The translations under genes were made by a program, and so were the position numbers. The notes beneath the pieces are model-generated. The model did no database searches. It was not told where the DNA came from and saw nothing but the letters and a program-made list of their open reading frames with translations. From an uncultured bacterium (GTDB taxonomy: Bacteria; Bacillota; Clostridia; Oscillospirales; Acutalibacteraceae), in NCBI GenBank assembly GCA_945949625.1, contig CAMFFI010000011.1, positions 1 to 14,824 of the forward strand: a stretch of 14,824 nucleotides of DNA, read 5' to 3'. Positions 1 through 5,799 of the stretch are shown here, one piece after another; the stretch's first letter is position 1, and every line of letters begins with the position of its first letter.

Positions 1-366
1 AGTGAAATGAGTTTCAAAATGGCAGCTTCAATAGCGTTTAAAGAAGGCGTTTCTAAAGCAATGCCTATAATTCTTGAACCGATTTCAACTTTAAGAGCAG
101 TTTGTAATGACGAGGCTATGGGTGACGTTATAGGCGATATTAATAAACGCCGTGGCAGAGTTTTGGGTATGAATCCGGGCGACGACGGTATGCAGGTTGT
201 TGAGGCAGAAGTTCCAATGGCTGAAATGAGCGACTTTGCAACATATATCCGTCAGATTACTCAGGGAAGAGGCTCATATACCTTTGAGTTTGTACGATAT
301 GAGGACGCACCGTCAAATGTGGCTCAAAAGGTAATTGAAAAAGCAAAATCAGAAAATAAAGAATGA
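1..366 (+). CDS. Elongation factor G family protein, C-terminal part (5' end outside window)
   Basis: This is the last 121 codons of an EF-G-like translational GTPase; the frame is open from base 1, so the gene begins upstream. The visible part is the end of domain IV plus domain V. Hallmarks are the SEMSFKMAAS-AFKEG stretch, 'EPIS' opening domain V, 'MGDVIGDINKRRGRVLGM', the 'VPMAEMSDFATYIRQ-TQGRGSYTFEF' segment, and a C-terminal charged helix ending KSENKE. EF-G promotes ribosomal translocation and recycling in the cytoplasm. Domain V contacts the stalk base of the 50S subunit. The gene downstream is a hydrolase, not rpsL, rpsG or tuf, so this may be the stand-alone EF-G paralogue common in clostridia rather than the str-operon fusA. 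The GTPase domain is not in the window, so that choice cannot be settled here. Confidence 0.93.
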   Translation, partial: SEMSFKMAASIAFKEGVSKAMPIILEPISTLRAVCNDEAMGDVIGDINKRRGRVLGMNPGDDGMQVVEAEVPMAEMSDFATYIRQITQGRGSYTFEFVRYEDAPSNVAQKVIEKAKSENKE

Positions 367-379
367 CAGAATATAATGT

Positions 380-410
380 GGGGTTGACTCAAAGCTTTTG
401 AGTCAACCCC
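380..410. repeat. Perfect 14-bp palindrome between EF-G and hydrolase genes
   Basis: Arms 380-393 (GGGGTTGACTCAAA) and 397-410 are exact reverse complements around a 3-nt loop (GCT). It starts 13 nt after the EF-G stop and ends 8 nt before the ribosome binding site of the next gene. Neither strand has a U-run after the stem, so it does not look like a normal intrinsic terminator. An mRNA-stabilising hairpin, a Rho-type or imperfect terminator, or a protein-binding palindrome are all possible. Confidence 0.8.
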
Positions 411-430
411 ATATTCAAAAGGAGAAATAT

Positions 431-1255
431 ATGTTTATTGATATTCATATGCACACAGGCGGAGAAGCCGTAGGCTTTCATATGACAAATGATATGATTA
501 TTGAGCTTATGGAAAAATACAAGGTGGATTATGGAATGGTCTCAAACGGTGACGCGGGAGAATGTGACCATAACCAAAGGGTTCTGCCCGATAAATTTCA
601 AAATTCACAGGAAAAGGCATTACAGGATAATATTGATTTTGCAAGAGAATATCCGGATAAAATCTGTCTTGCAGTGTGGGTTAAGCCGAAATTACAGGGT
701 ATGACCGACGAGCTTTACACTTTAATGGAAGAAAACCTTGATATAATCAAGGCAATAAAGCTTCATCCGTTTCATTCAGACACAGCTCCCACAGACTCCT
801 CTGTAATTCCCTATCTTGAATTTGCAAAAGAGCATAATCTTGCCGTTATTTCTCACACAGGAGGATGCGAGAAAGCCTCTCCGACAAATCTATACAAAGC
901 GGCAAAGCTTTTTCCGTCTGTTCCTTTTATAATGGCTCATATGGGATTGGGAAGTGACAACAGCGAGGCGCTTGATTTACTTGGAAAGGCTGATAATCTT
1001 TTTGGCGATACTGCGTGGGTTCCTTTGAGAACAACCCTTAAAGCAATCAAGCGATACGGAAGTAAAAAAATTATGTTTGGCAGTGACGCACCTATTGACG
1101 GGGTGGACACTTATTTATGCAATCCAAAAGGCGAACGCTCTGTTTATCAGAACTACTTTGAAAAGCTGAGAGATATGGCAGGGGACAATGCTTATGATGA
1201 TATAATGTATAAAAATGCCGTAAATATTTTGAATTTGAACGTGCCAAAAGAGTAA
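431..1255 (+). CDS. Metal-dependent hydrolase, amidohydrolase superfamily (TIM barrel)
   Basis: This 274-residue protein has the metal-ligand pattern of the amidohydrolase superfamily. The pattern is H6-x-H8 in 'IDIHMHTGG' at the end of strand 1, K110-L-H112 in 'IKLHP', H142 in 'SHTGG', H170 in 'AHMG' and D219 in 'FGSDAPIDG'. The length and the 'AHMG'/'GSDxP' motifs fit the Amidohydro_2 type of small cytosolic hydrolases or decarboxylases better than urease or dihydroorotase types. The substrate cannot be told. The start at 431 is chosen because AAAGGAGAA (417-425) lies just upstream. An in-frame upstream TTG at 398 falls inside the palindrome and would put the ribosome binding site inside the gene. 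There is no signal peptide. It converges with the minus-strand gene at 1295 and shares a two-way terminator with it. It may be co-transcribed with the EF-G gene. Confidence 0.85.
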   Translation: MFIDIHMHTGGEAVGFHMTNDMIIELMEKYKVDYGMVSNGDAGECDHNQRVLPDKFQNSQEKALQDNIDFAREYPDKICLAVWVKPKLQGMTDELYTLMEENLDIIKAIKLHPFHSDTAPTDSSVIPYLEFAKEHNLAVISHTGGCEKASPTNLYKAAKLFPSVPFIMAHMGLGSDNSEALDLLGKADNLFGDTAWVPLRTTLKAIKRYGSKKIMFGSDAPIDGVDTYLCNPKGERSVYQNYFEKLRDMAGDNAYDDIMYKNAVNILNLNVPKE

Positions 1256-1258
1256 ATA

Positions 1259-1302
1259 AAACGACTGACAAGCTTTATTTCTGCTGTCAGTCGTTTATTT
1301 TG
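1259..1302. terminator. Bidirectional intrinsic terminator between convergent genes
   Basis: The stem AAACGACTGACA (1259-1270) pairs with 1285-1296 over a 14-nt loop. It is followed by a T-rich tract (TTTATTTTGT) on the plus strand and by TTTTATTT on the minus strand. It can end both the hydrolase transcript and the small minus-strand gene, whose stop codon (1295-1297) overlaps the edge of the stem. Confidence 0.85.
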
Positions 1303-1543
1303 TATATTCTACAGTCATTTTTACAGCCGCTTTTAATCGGTCAAGAGGAGTGGAGTCTGGGTCAATATTTCTTATTTCAAGGCGTTTGGGAGGAATGTTG
1401 GAAGCACCGGGGAGAGTGTGCATACGCATATTTATTTCTTCGTGCTGAACAAGAGCAAATAGCTGGTCAATAGATTTGCATTTATCTATGGCTTTCAGCA
1501 GCTGCTGTTTGCTTTTCTTCTTTTTATATCCGTAAATCCTCAT
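1295..1543 (-). CDS. Small basic protein of unknown function (82 aa)
   Basis: I do not recognise this protein. It begins MRIYGYKKKKSKQQ and has a strongly basic N-terminus, a short predicted helix around 'QLLKAIDKCKSIDQLFALVQ', a middle with 'MHTLPGASNIPPKRLEI', and a C-terminal helix 'LDRLKAAVKMTVEY'. There is no signal peptide or membrane segment. The start at 1543 is supported by GGAGAA about 8 nt upstream and by a strong promoter at 1578-1606. The longer reading that starts at 1606 would place its start codon inside the -35 element, upstream of the expected transcript start. That it is a real gene rests on having its own promoter, ribosome binding site and terminator. Function and location beyond a probable cytosolic role are unknown. 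Confidence 0.72.
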   Translation of the reverse strand: MRIYGYKKKKSKQQLLKAIDKCKSIDQLFALVQHEEINMRMHTLPGASNIPPKRLEIRNIDPDSTPLDRLKAAVKMTVEYTK

Positions 1544-1577
1544 TACACATTTCTCCGTTTTTTTACACATTATATTG

Positions 1578-1606
1578 ATTATACATTTTTTCGCCTTATT
1601 ATTCAA
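1578..1606 (-). promoter_or_regulatory. Sigma-A type promoter for the 82-aa minus-strand gene
   Basis: Read on the minus strand: -35 TTGAAT (1606-1601), a 17-bp spacer, and a perfect -10 TATAAT (1583-1578). Transcription should start near 1571, about 28 nt before the chosen ATG. Confidence 0.75.
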
Positions 1607-1634
1607 GGTAAAAAGAGTAAAATTAAATATTTTG

Positions 1635-1663
1635 TTTACATAAAATTTTATTTGTGATATTCT
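1635..1663 (+). promoter_or_regulatory. Putative promoter for the GH25 lipoprotein-luxS unit
   Basis: TTTACA (1635-1640), 17-bp spacer, TATTCT (1658-1663), 29 bp before the GH25 start codon. The elements are moderate matches in AT-rich DNA. The divergent promoter at 1578-1606 is close by, so the two units could share control. Confidence 0.5.
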
Positions 1664-1691
1664 TTTATAAAAAGCAAAGGGCGGTTAAAAT

Positions 1692-2534
1692 ATGAAAAAA
1701 AGCATACTTTGTTTAGGCTTAATATTGATTTTGGCTGGTTTTTTATGCTCTTGCGGCAAAAATCAGCAGTCCTCTTCTGAAACATCAGCATCAACCTTGC
1801 CTAAGGAAACCCAGGCGGATTCAACCTATGAAAGCAGTAATACAGAAACTTCAAGTGTTGATAAAAGCTTTAAGGCAGATAATTTTGTAAAAGACGGTCA
1901 GTTTATCAATTACGTTGAAAACGGACATACAAAAACAATTCAGGGAATTGATGTTTCGGAATACAATACTGATATTGATTTTCAGACCGTTAAAAATGAG
2001 GGAATAGATTTTGTAATGGTTCGCTTAGGCGGCAGAGGATACGGCGACAGCGGCGCTTTGTATCCGGACAAAAAAGCGCTTGAATATATAGATTCAGCAA
2101 AATCGGCAGGCTTAAAGGTTGGAGGATACTTTTTCTCTCAGGCAATTAATGAAACAGAGGCAGAGGAAGAGGCTGAATATGTAATCAATCTTTTAGAAGA
2201 CGTAACCCTTGATATGCCAATCGGCTTTGACTGGGAAACAATAAAAGAGGATACCGCAAGAACAGATAATCTGGATAATCAGTCGTTAACCGACTGCGCA
2301 GCAGCATTTTGCAGAAAAATAAATGGAACAGGTAAATATTCATCTATTATATATGCAAAAGCCGATGTGTTTTCAAGGTATAATAAAGATGACCTTGCCG
2401 ATTGTGATTTTTGGTTTTCGGAATATGCAGACAAGCCGTCTGTAACGGAGGGATATTCAATGTGGCAATATTCCGAAAGTGCAGAAATAAACGGAATCGG
2501 TACAACTGACCTAAATTTGTGCTTTATAAACTAA
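1692..2534 (+). CDS. GH25 lysozyme-like lipoprotein (muramidase)
   Basis: This 280-residue exported protein starts with a lipoprotein signal peptide: KK, a hydrophobic core, and lipobox L-C-S-C with lipid Cys21. A Ser/Thr-rich linker (about residues 22-80) comes before one glycoside hydrolase family 25 domain (about 84-280). Its hallmarks are 'GIDVSEYN' (Asp87), 'GFDWET' carrying the D180-x-E182 catalytic pair, 'GGYFFSQA', and a C-terminal 'SMWQYSESAEINGI...DLN', which is the usual GH25 ending. Family members cut the beta-1,4 bond between MurNAc and GlcNAc in peptidoglycan. Here the enzyme would be tethered to the outer face of the membrane and act in wall turnover. luxS follows after 19 nt, so the two are probably co-transcribed. 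The ribosome binding site is modest (AAAGGGCGG). No wall-binding domain follows the catalytic one. Confidence 0.9.
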   Translation: MKKSILCLGLILILAGFLCSCGKNQQSSSETSASTLPKETQADSTYESSNTETSSVDKSFKADNFVKDGQFINYVENGHTKTIQGIDVSEYNTDIDFQTVKNEGIDFVMVRLGGRGYGDSGALYPDKKALEYIDSAKSAGLKVGGYFFSQAINETEAEEEAEYVINLLEDVTLDMPIGFDWETIKEDTARTDNLDNQSLTDCAAAFCRKINGTGKYSSIIYAKADVFSRYNKDDLADCDFWFSEYADKPSVTEGYSMWQYSESAEINGIGTTDLNLCFIN

Positions 2535-2553
2535 TGATAAAGGATGATAACTA

Positions 2554-3012
2554 ATGAATAAAATTGAAAGCTTTAAAGTAAACCACGATTTACTGGAACC
2601 GGGTGTTTATATTTCAAGAATTGACGGAAATATCACAACATATGATATTCGCTTTATCAAGCCTAATACTCCGCCTTTTTTGCCAAATCCCGTTATGCAC
2701 ACTATTGAGCATTTGTTTGCAACATATTCAAGAAACAGCAGTTATTCTGAAAATGTAATTTATTTCGGTCCTATGGGCTGCCGCACAGGCTTTTATTTTC
2801 TTGTTAAGGATTTAGAGCCTGAAAAAGCGTTACAGCTTATTAAGGATACCGTTTTAAAGTGCATTAATCATCAGGGAGATATTCCCGGAAACAGCAGACA
2901 GGAGTGCGGAAACTACCTTGAGCATGATGTAAAAGGTGCAAATGAGGCTTTGAAAAAATATTACTATTTGTTGAAAAATAAAAATATTGATGACTTAAAG
3001 TATAAAATATAA
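2554..3012 (+). CDS. luxS: S-ribosylhomocysteine lyase LuxS (autoinducer-2 synthase)
   Basis: LuxS splits S-ribosylhomocysteine into homocysteine and DPD, the precursor of the AI-2 signal, as part of the activated methyl cycle in the cytosol. At 152 residues it has the usual family length. The metal-binding HTIEH motif gives ligands His49 and His53 with catalytic base Glu52. The 'GPMGCRTGFY' segment carries catalytic Cys76, and 'ECGNY' supplies the third ligand, Cys118. AAAGGA lies 9 nt before the ATG. It sits 19 nt behind the GH25 lipoprotein gene with no terminator between, so they likely form one transcript. No SAH nucleosidase or methionine-cycle gene is next to it. No clear terminator follows; the next promoter begins at 3085. 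Confidence 0.95.
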   Translation: MNKIESFKVNHDLLEPGVYISRIDGNITTYDIRFIKPNTPPFLPNPVMHTIEHLFATYSRNSSYSENVIYFGPMGCRTGFYFLVKDLEPEKALQLIKDTVLKCINHQGDIPGNSRQECGNYLEHDVKGANEALKKYYYLLKNKNIDDLKYKI

Positions 3013-3084
3013 TAAATTTATTATAAAATTCAAAAAAATTTCTCATTTTTATTGTCGGTAAATTACAAAAGTTCAATCTAAAGG

Positions 3085-3112
3085 TTGCAATTCTGTAATA
3101 ACTTGTTATAAT
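3085..3112 (+). promoter_or_regulatory. Promoter of the M23 peptidoglycan hydrolase gene
   Basis: TTGCAA (3085-3090), a 16-bp spacer and a perfect TATAAT (3107-3112). Transcription is expected to start near 3119, leaving a leader of about 50 nt that contains the palindrome at 3124-3145. Confidence 0.65.
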
Positions 3113-3145
3113 TAAAGGGTAGTTTTGTTACAAACTTGTAACAAA
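3094..3145 (+). promoter_or_regulatory. WalR-like operator cluster and perfect palindrome upstream of the M23 gene
   Basis: The pair TGTTAC (3126-3131), 5 nt, TGTAAC (3137-3142) matches the published WalR (YycF) pattern TGTWAH-N5-TGTWAH exactly. Two more TGTWAH hexamers lie at 3094 (TGTAAT) and 3104 (TGTTAT), spaced 10 bp apart and two helical turns before the exact pair. The same DNA forms a perfect inverted repeat with 10-bp arms (3124-3133, 3136-3145). WalR controls cell-wall hydrolases in Bacillus and Staphylococcus, which fits the gene that follows. Because the exact pair lies downstream of the -10 element, repression is easier to picture than activation. Binding itself is inferred. Confidence 0.5.
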
Positions 3146-3169
3146 TTATTTAGTTAGGAGAAATTTATT

Positions 3170-4657
3170 TTGAAAACTAAATTTATTGGTTTAGACGGTT
3201 ACGGTGAAATCGAAACCCTCAAAACCACAAGAAAAATTAAAAAGCATTATGCAAAACGAACAGCAGACTTTTTTAAGAAATCCGTTCAGATGACTTATTG
3301 CTTTGCAAAAAGCTTTGAAAAGCCAAAAAGACGTGTTCCTCAGCATACGCCCACTCTTGACGCTTGTTACAGAAATGCAAGAATGGGAAAGAAAAGCGAG
3401 TATTCTGTTAAGATTCTTGATTTTTCACATACATCAAGAAAACAGCAGAAAAAGAAAAGCTACGCTGTTCATTATACAAGAGGTCTTCAGCCTATATCCG
3501 GCAACTTTTTAAAGCATAAAGCGGCTTTAGGAACAATGACAGCCAGCGTAGCCGGCGTGTTCGCTGTTCTTACCGTTTTCAGTGCTATGGGCGCAGGTGC
3601 TGCAACTGATTTTTCAGGTGAAAAGACAGCAACGCTTTCACAGCAGCTAAGCTATAATCAAAACTTTGGTGGCCAGGCGTTTATAAATACTGCAACAGCA
3701 GACAGCGCTTCACCTGTAAGTTCATCTGTTTATACAAATATTGCCCTTGCGGTTTCCGGCGATAAATCAACCACAGGTATTGCAGGACTTTACATCGACG
3801 GTAAATTTATCGGAGCGGCAGACGATGAATACAAGCTTTATGAAGAGCTTGACAGAATTCTTTCTGAATATGCCCAAGAATATGATGAAACAACCTCTGT
3901 AAAATATGAAAGTGATGTTGAAGTTAAAACAGGCGACTATAATACAGAGGAAATTGTAACTGCTAAAGAGCTTGCTGAAAAAGCAAGCAAGCTTGCAAAG
4001 ATTTCTCTTACAACGGATGTGACATATGAAAGAGAAACAGACTATGACACTGACGTTGAATATGACGACTCACAAAATGAGGATTATGAAAAGGTTAAAC
4101 AGGAAGGCGCAAAAGGCATTGAGAAGGTAACCTGTAAAGCAACATATGTTGACGGTGAATTGGTTGACTCTCAGGAAATCGGCGCTAAAGTAATTAAGGA
4201 GCCTGTTAATCGGATTGTTGTAAAAGGTACTAAAGAAACTTCTTCAGAGAATACTTCTTCACAGAGTGGAAACTCTGCAACAGGTTCGTTTATATGGCCT
4301 GTTCCCAATACTTATAACGTAACAAGCGGTTACGGTTATCGTTGGGGAACAATTCATACAGGAATTGATATTTCAAACGGCGTAACAGATGAAACGATTG
4401 TTGCCTCTGACAGCGGTACAGTTACTTGGGCAGGCTATGACAACAGCGGTTACGGAAATTATGTTGTAATTGACCACGGTAACGGATACCAGACACTTTA
4501 CGGACATTGTAATTCGGTTTACGTTTCTCAGGGAGAATATGTATCTCAGGGACAGTCAATTGCCGGAATGGGTTCAACAGGTGATTCCACAGGAACACAC
4601 CTTCACTTTGAAATCCGTCTTGGCTCTGAAAGACTTAACCCGGCAGACTTTTTTTAA
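3170..4657 (+). CDS. Membrane-anchored G5-M23 peptidoglycan endopeptidase
   Basis: This 495-residue cell-wall enzyme is read from a TTG start, 9 nt after TAGGAG; no in-frame ATG with a ribosome binding site lies upstream. Residues 1-116 are unusually basic and would stay in the cytosol. One membrane segment (about 117-145) then exports the rest. Residues about 200-280 form an alpha-helical region beginning 'GLYIDGKFIGAADDE'. A G5 domain follows (about 280-354, ending 'PVNRIVVKGTK'), then a Ser/Thr linker and a C-terminal M23 (LytM/lysostaphin-type) domain. The zinc ligands are His396 and Asp400 in 'HTGID' and His479 in 'HLHFE'; His446 ('YGH') and His477 complete the active site. All catalytic residues are present, so it should be an active endopeptidase cutting peptide cross-bridges. 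It has its own promoter and terminator. Confidence 0.9.
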   Translation: MKTKFIGLDGYGEIETLKTTRKIKKHYAKRTADFFKKSVQMTYCFAKSFEKPKRRVPQHTPTLDACYRNARMGKKSEYSVKILDFSHTSRKQQKKKSYAVHYTRGLQPISGNFLKHKAALGTMTASVAGVFAVLTVFSAMGAGAATDFSGEKTATLSQQLSYNQNFGGQAFINTATADSASPVSSSVYTNIALAVSGDKSTTGIAGLYIDGKFIGAADDEYKLYEELDRILSEYAQEYDETTSVKYESDVEVKTGDYNTEEIVTAKELAEKASKLAKISLTTDVTYERETDYDTDVEYDDSQNEDYEKVKQEGAKGIEKVTCKATYVDGELVDSQEIGAKVIKEPVNRIVVKGTKETSSENTSSQSGNSATGSFIWPVPNTYNVTSGYGYRWGTIHTGIDISNGVTDETIVASDSGTVTWAGYDNSGYGNYVVIDHGNGYQTLYGHCNSVYVSQGEYVSQGQSIAGMGSTGDSTGTHLHFEIRLGSERLNPADFF

Positions 4658-4674
4658 TAATTAAATATACAGTT

Positions 4675-4707
4675 AATGCCAATCCGAAAGGGTTGGCATT
4701 ATTTATT
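4675..4707 (+). terminator. Intrinsic terminator of the M23 gene
   Basis: AATGCCAATCC (4675-4685) pairs with GGGTTGGCATT (4690-4700), including one T-G wobble, over a GAAA tetraloop. It is followed by ATTTATT. It lies 18 nt after the stop codon. Confidence 0.85.
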
Positions 4708-4708
4708 A

Positions 4709-4758
4709 AGAATAAAAACTAAAGTCCGTATCGGCTTACTAAAGTCGGTACGGACTTT
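4709..4758 (-). terminator. Terminator of the 59-aa minus-strand gene, built from an imperfect tandem repeat
   Basis: The 10-bp arms AAAGTCCGTA (4721-4730) and TACGGACTTT (4749-4758) are exact complements. On the minus strand the stem is followed by AGTTTTTATT. The same DNA is also a 20-bp near tandem repeat (4718-4737 and 4738-4757, 16 of 20 positions identical), so alternative pairings exist. Confidence 0.7.
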
Positions 4759-4766
4759 GCTTTGCA

Positions 4767-4946
4767 TTATTTCAGCATATACTGGGCAGTGTCAATTATT
4801 GAACCTACGGCTCTCATTGCTTTGTTTGCCTGTTTTCTTATTTTTGGATTATCGTCTATCATTTTCTTGCCTGCTATTCCCATTGCAACTCCTGCAATAA
4901 GTCCCACAGACGCACCCTTTATGATGCCTGACATTTGACTTTGCAT
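4767..4946 (-). CDS. Small glycine-rich, YtxH-like membrane-associated protein (59 aa)
   Basis: The protein begins MQSQMSGIIKGASVGL. A Gly/Ala-rich hydrophobic stretch (residues 7-27, with GxxxG-like spacing: 'GASVGLIAGVAMGIAGKK') could be a short membrane or amphipathic segment. A basic helix follows ('KIRKQANKAMRAVGSIID'). The layout resembles the small YtxH-type proteins of Firmicutes, but it is too short to place firmly and no function is assigned. The start at 4946 is fixed by a strong GGAGGT 6-7 nt upstream; a longer reading to 5147 has no ribosome binding site of its own. It diverges from the two-TM gene beginning near 5089, and both could be controlled from the repeat-bearing region between them. 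Confidence 0.78.
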   Translation of the reverse strand: MQSQMSGIIKGASVGLIAGVAMGIAGKKMIDDNPKIRKQANKAMRAVGSIIDTAQYMLK

Positions 4947-4991
4947 TATTATACCTCCGTTTTTATATTGCAGATATACTGCAAATTTATT

Positions 4992-5060
4992 GTTGTCATT
5001 TTTGACTGTTATAAAAATGATAACTTTTGGAATAATGGAATTCATATTATGACAACTTTT
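4992..5060. promoter_or_regulatory. Divergent intergenic region with three copies of an ATGAYAAC motif
   Basis: ATGACAAC occurs inverted at 4999-4992 and direct at 5049-5056; ATGATAAC is at 5017-5024. The first two copies are the arms of an inverted repeat (4992-5003 with 5013-5024, 11 of 12 positions pairing). The last two extend as direct repeats ATGAYAACTTTT 32 bp apart. The cluster lies between two divergent genes and just upstream of a TATAAT, as expected for operator sites of an unidentified regulator. Confidence 0.4.
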
Positions 5061-5075
5061 TTCTGATAAATAAAT

Positions 5076-5081
5076 TATAAT
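5076..5081 (+). promoter_or_regulatory. -10 element for the two-TM gene
   Basis: A perfect TATAAT; no convincing -35 stands at 16-18 bp. The predicted start of transcription is near 5088, which coincides with the GTG at 5089 and raises the possibility of a leaderless transcript. Confidence 0.4.
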
Positions 5082-5088
5082 TTGACGA

Positions 5089-5730
5089 GTGCATCTTTTG
5101 CGAAAATGGAAAGTCCTACAACAAAACAGAAAAGAAGAGAAAACCAAATTGAAGGAAAAAAATGAACTTTGCAGCCAGCTGAAACAAATAGAAAAATTAC
5201 TCTCCGATTATGAGGAGCTTTGCAGAAATAACATAGACAGAACGAGAAAAATAAAAACTATGGAATTGGTTTTTCGCAAAACTCTTTTGTCTATAGTATT
5301 TTTTGTTTTTATGTTAGGCTTTGGCAAACTTTGTCTGGCAGGATTCTCTGATTATCTTATTACCGTCAAATCACTTGTTTTGATTTTTTTATCATTGGTT
5401 GCTTTTATTATTATTGCTCTGTTTGACTATTTTCAAACAGAAACAAGCAAAAAGTTTTTAAGCGATGAAGAAATGCATATTTACAAAAACAACAAAAACA
5501 CTTTTAAGCTGCTTAATAAGCTGTCTTTTCCAAAGGATTATATGTGCAGCGGTTTTGCAAATGCTGTTATAAATGAAATAAAAAAAGGAAAAAGTAAAAA
5601 TCTTGAAGAAATTTATGCTAAATGCAGATACATTGAATTTGATATGAATTACGACAGCTCAGCCGATTATATAAAGGATAACCGAGATTATATAAACAAG
5701 GTGGTTTTATATACCGGACTTTTAAAATAG
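5089..5730 (+). CDS. Unrecognised two-TM membrane protein with N-terminal coiled coil (start uncertain)
   Basis: I do not recognise this protein (up to 213 aa). It has a charged, probably coiled-coil N-terminal region ('QLKQIEKLLSDYEELCRN'), two membrane spans (about residues 65-85 and 95-116), and a C-terminal cytosolic domain of about 95 residues containing 'FLSDEEMHIYKNN' and 'YAKCRYIEFDMNY'. Both ends should face the cytosol. The start is not settled. GTG at 5089 has no ribosome binding site and would need a leaderless transcript. TTG at 5149 has a weak AAGAGA. An ATG at 5106 in another frame encodes 19 codons (MESPTTKQK...) and ends at an A7 tract; losing one A would join it to this frame. 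The next in-frame ATG, near 5260, would remove the coiled coil. trmL follows with its own promoter. Confidence 0.7.
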   Translation: MHLLRKWKVLQQNRKEEKTKLKEKNELCSQLKQIEKLLSDYEELCRNNIDRTRKIKTMELVFRKTLLSIVFFVFMLGFGKLCLAGFSDYLITVKSLVLIFLSLVAFIIIALFDYFQTETSKKFLSDEEMHIYKNNKNTFKLLNKLSFPKDYMCSGFANAVINEIKKGKSKNLEEIYAKCRYIEFDMNYDSSADYIKDNRDYINKVVLYTGLLK

Positions 5731-5757
5731 AAACCTATGGTTATTCTTGCAAAAATC

Positions 5758-5766
5758 TGATATAAT
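5758..5766 (+). promoter_or_regulatory. trmL: Extended -10 promoter for trmL
   Basis: TGA directly followed by TATAAT (5761-5766) is an extended -10 element. The -35 region (TGGTTA, 5738-5743) is weak, as is usual for this promoter type. Confidence 0.55.
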
Positions 5767-5799
5767 TAAGTCAAACATTCATTTTCAGAGGTGATTATT

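Noticed and set aside
398..430. Upstream extension of the metal-dependent hydrolase from a TTG at 398
   Set aside because: It would start inside the palindrome and place the clear AAAGGAGAA ribosome binding site inside the coding region; the ATG at 431 is better.
1631..1670. WalR-type site before the GH25 lipoprotein
   Set aside because: TGTTTA occurs but does not match TGTWAH, and no second hexamer stands at the right spacing.
4961..4976. 16-nt exact repeat (TTTTATATTGCAGATA) shared with 6318-6333
   Set aside because: Both copies lie in AT-rich intergenic DNA with no shared context beyond 16 nt; it may be chance. A genome-wide count would settle it.
4947..5147. N-terminal extension of the 59-aa minus-strand protein
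   Set aside because: There is no ribosome binding site at the far start, while GGAGGT stands just before the ATG at 4946; the extension also reads across the motif cluster and the divergent promoter.
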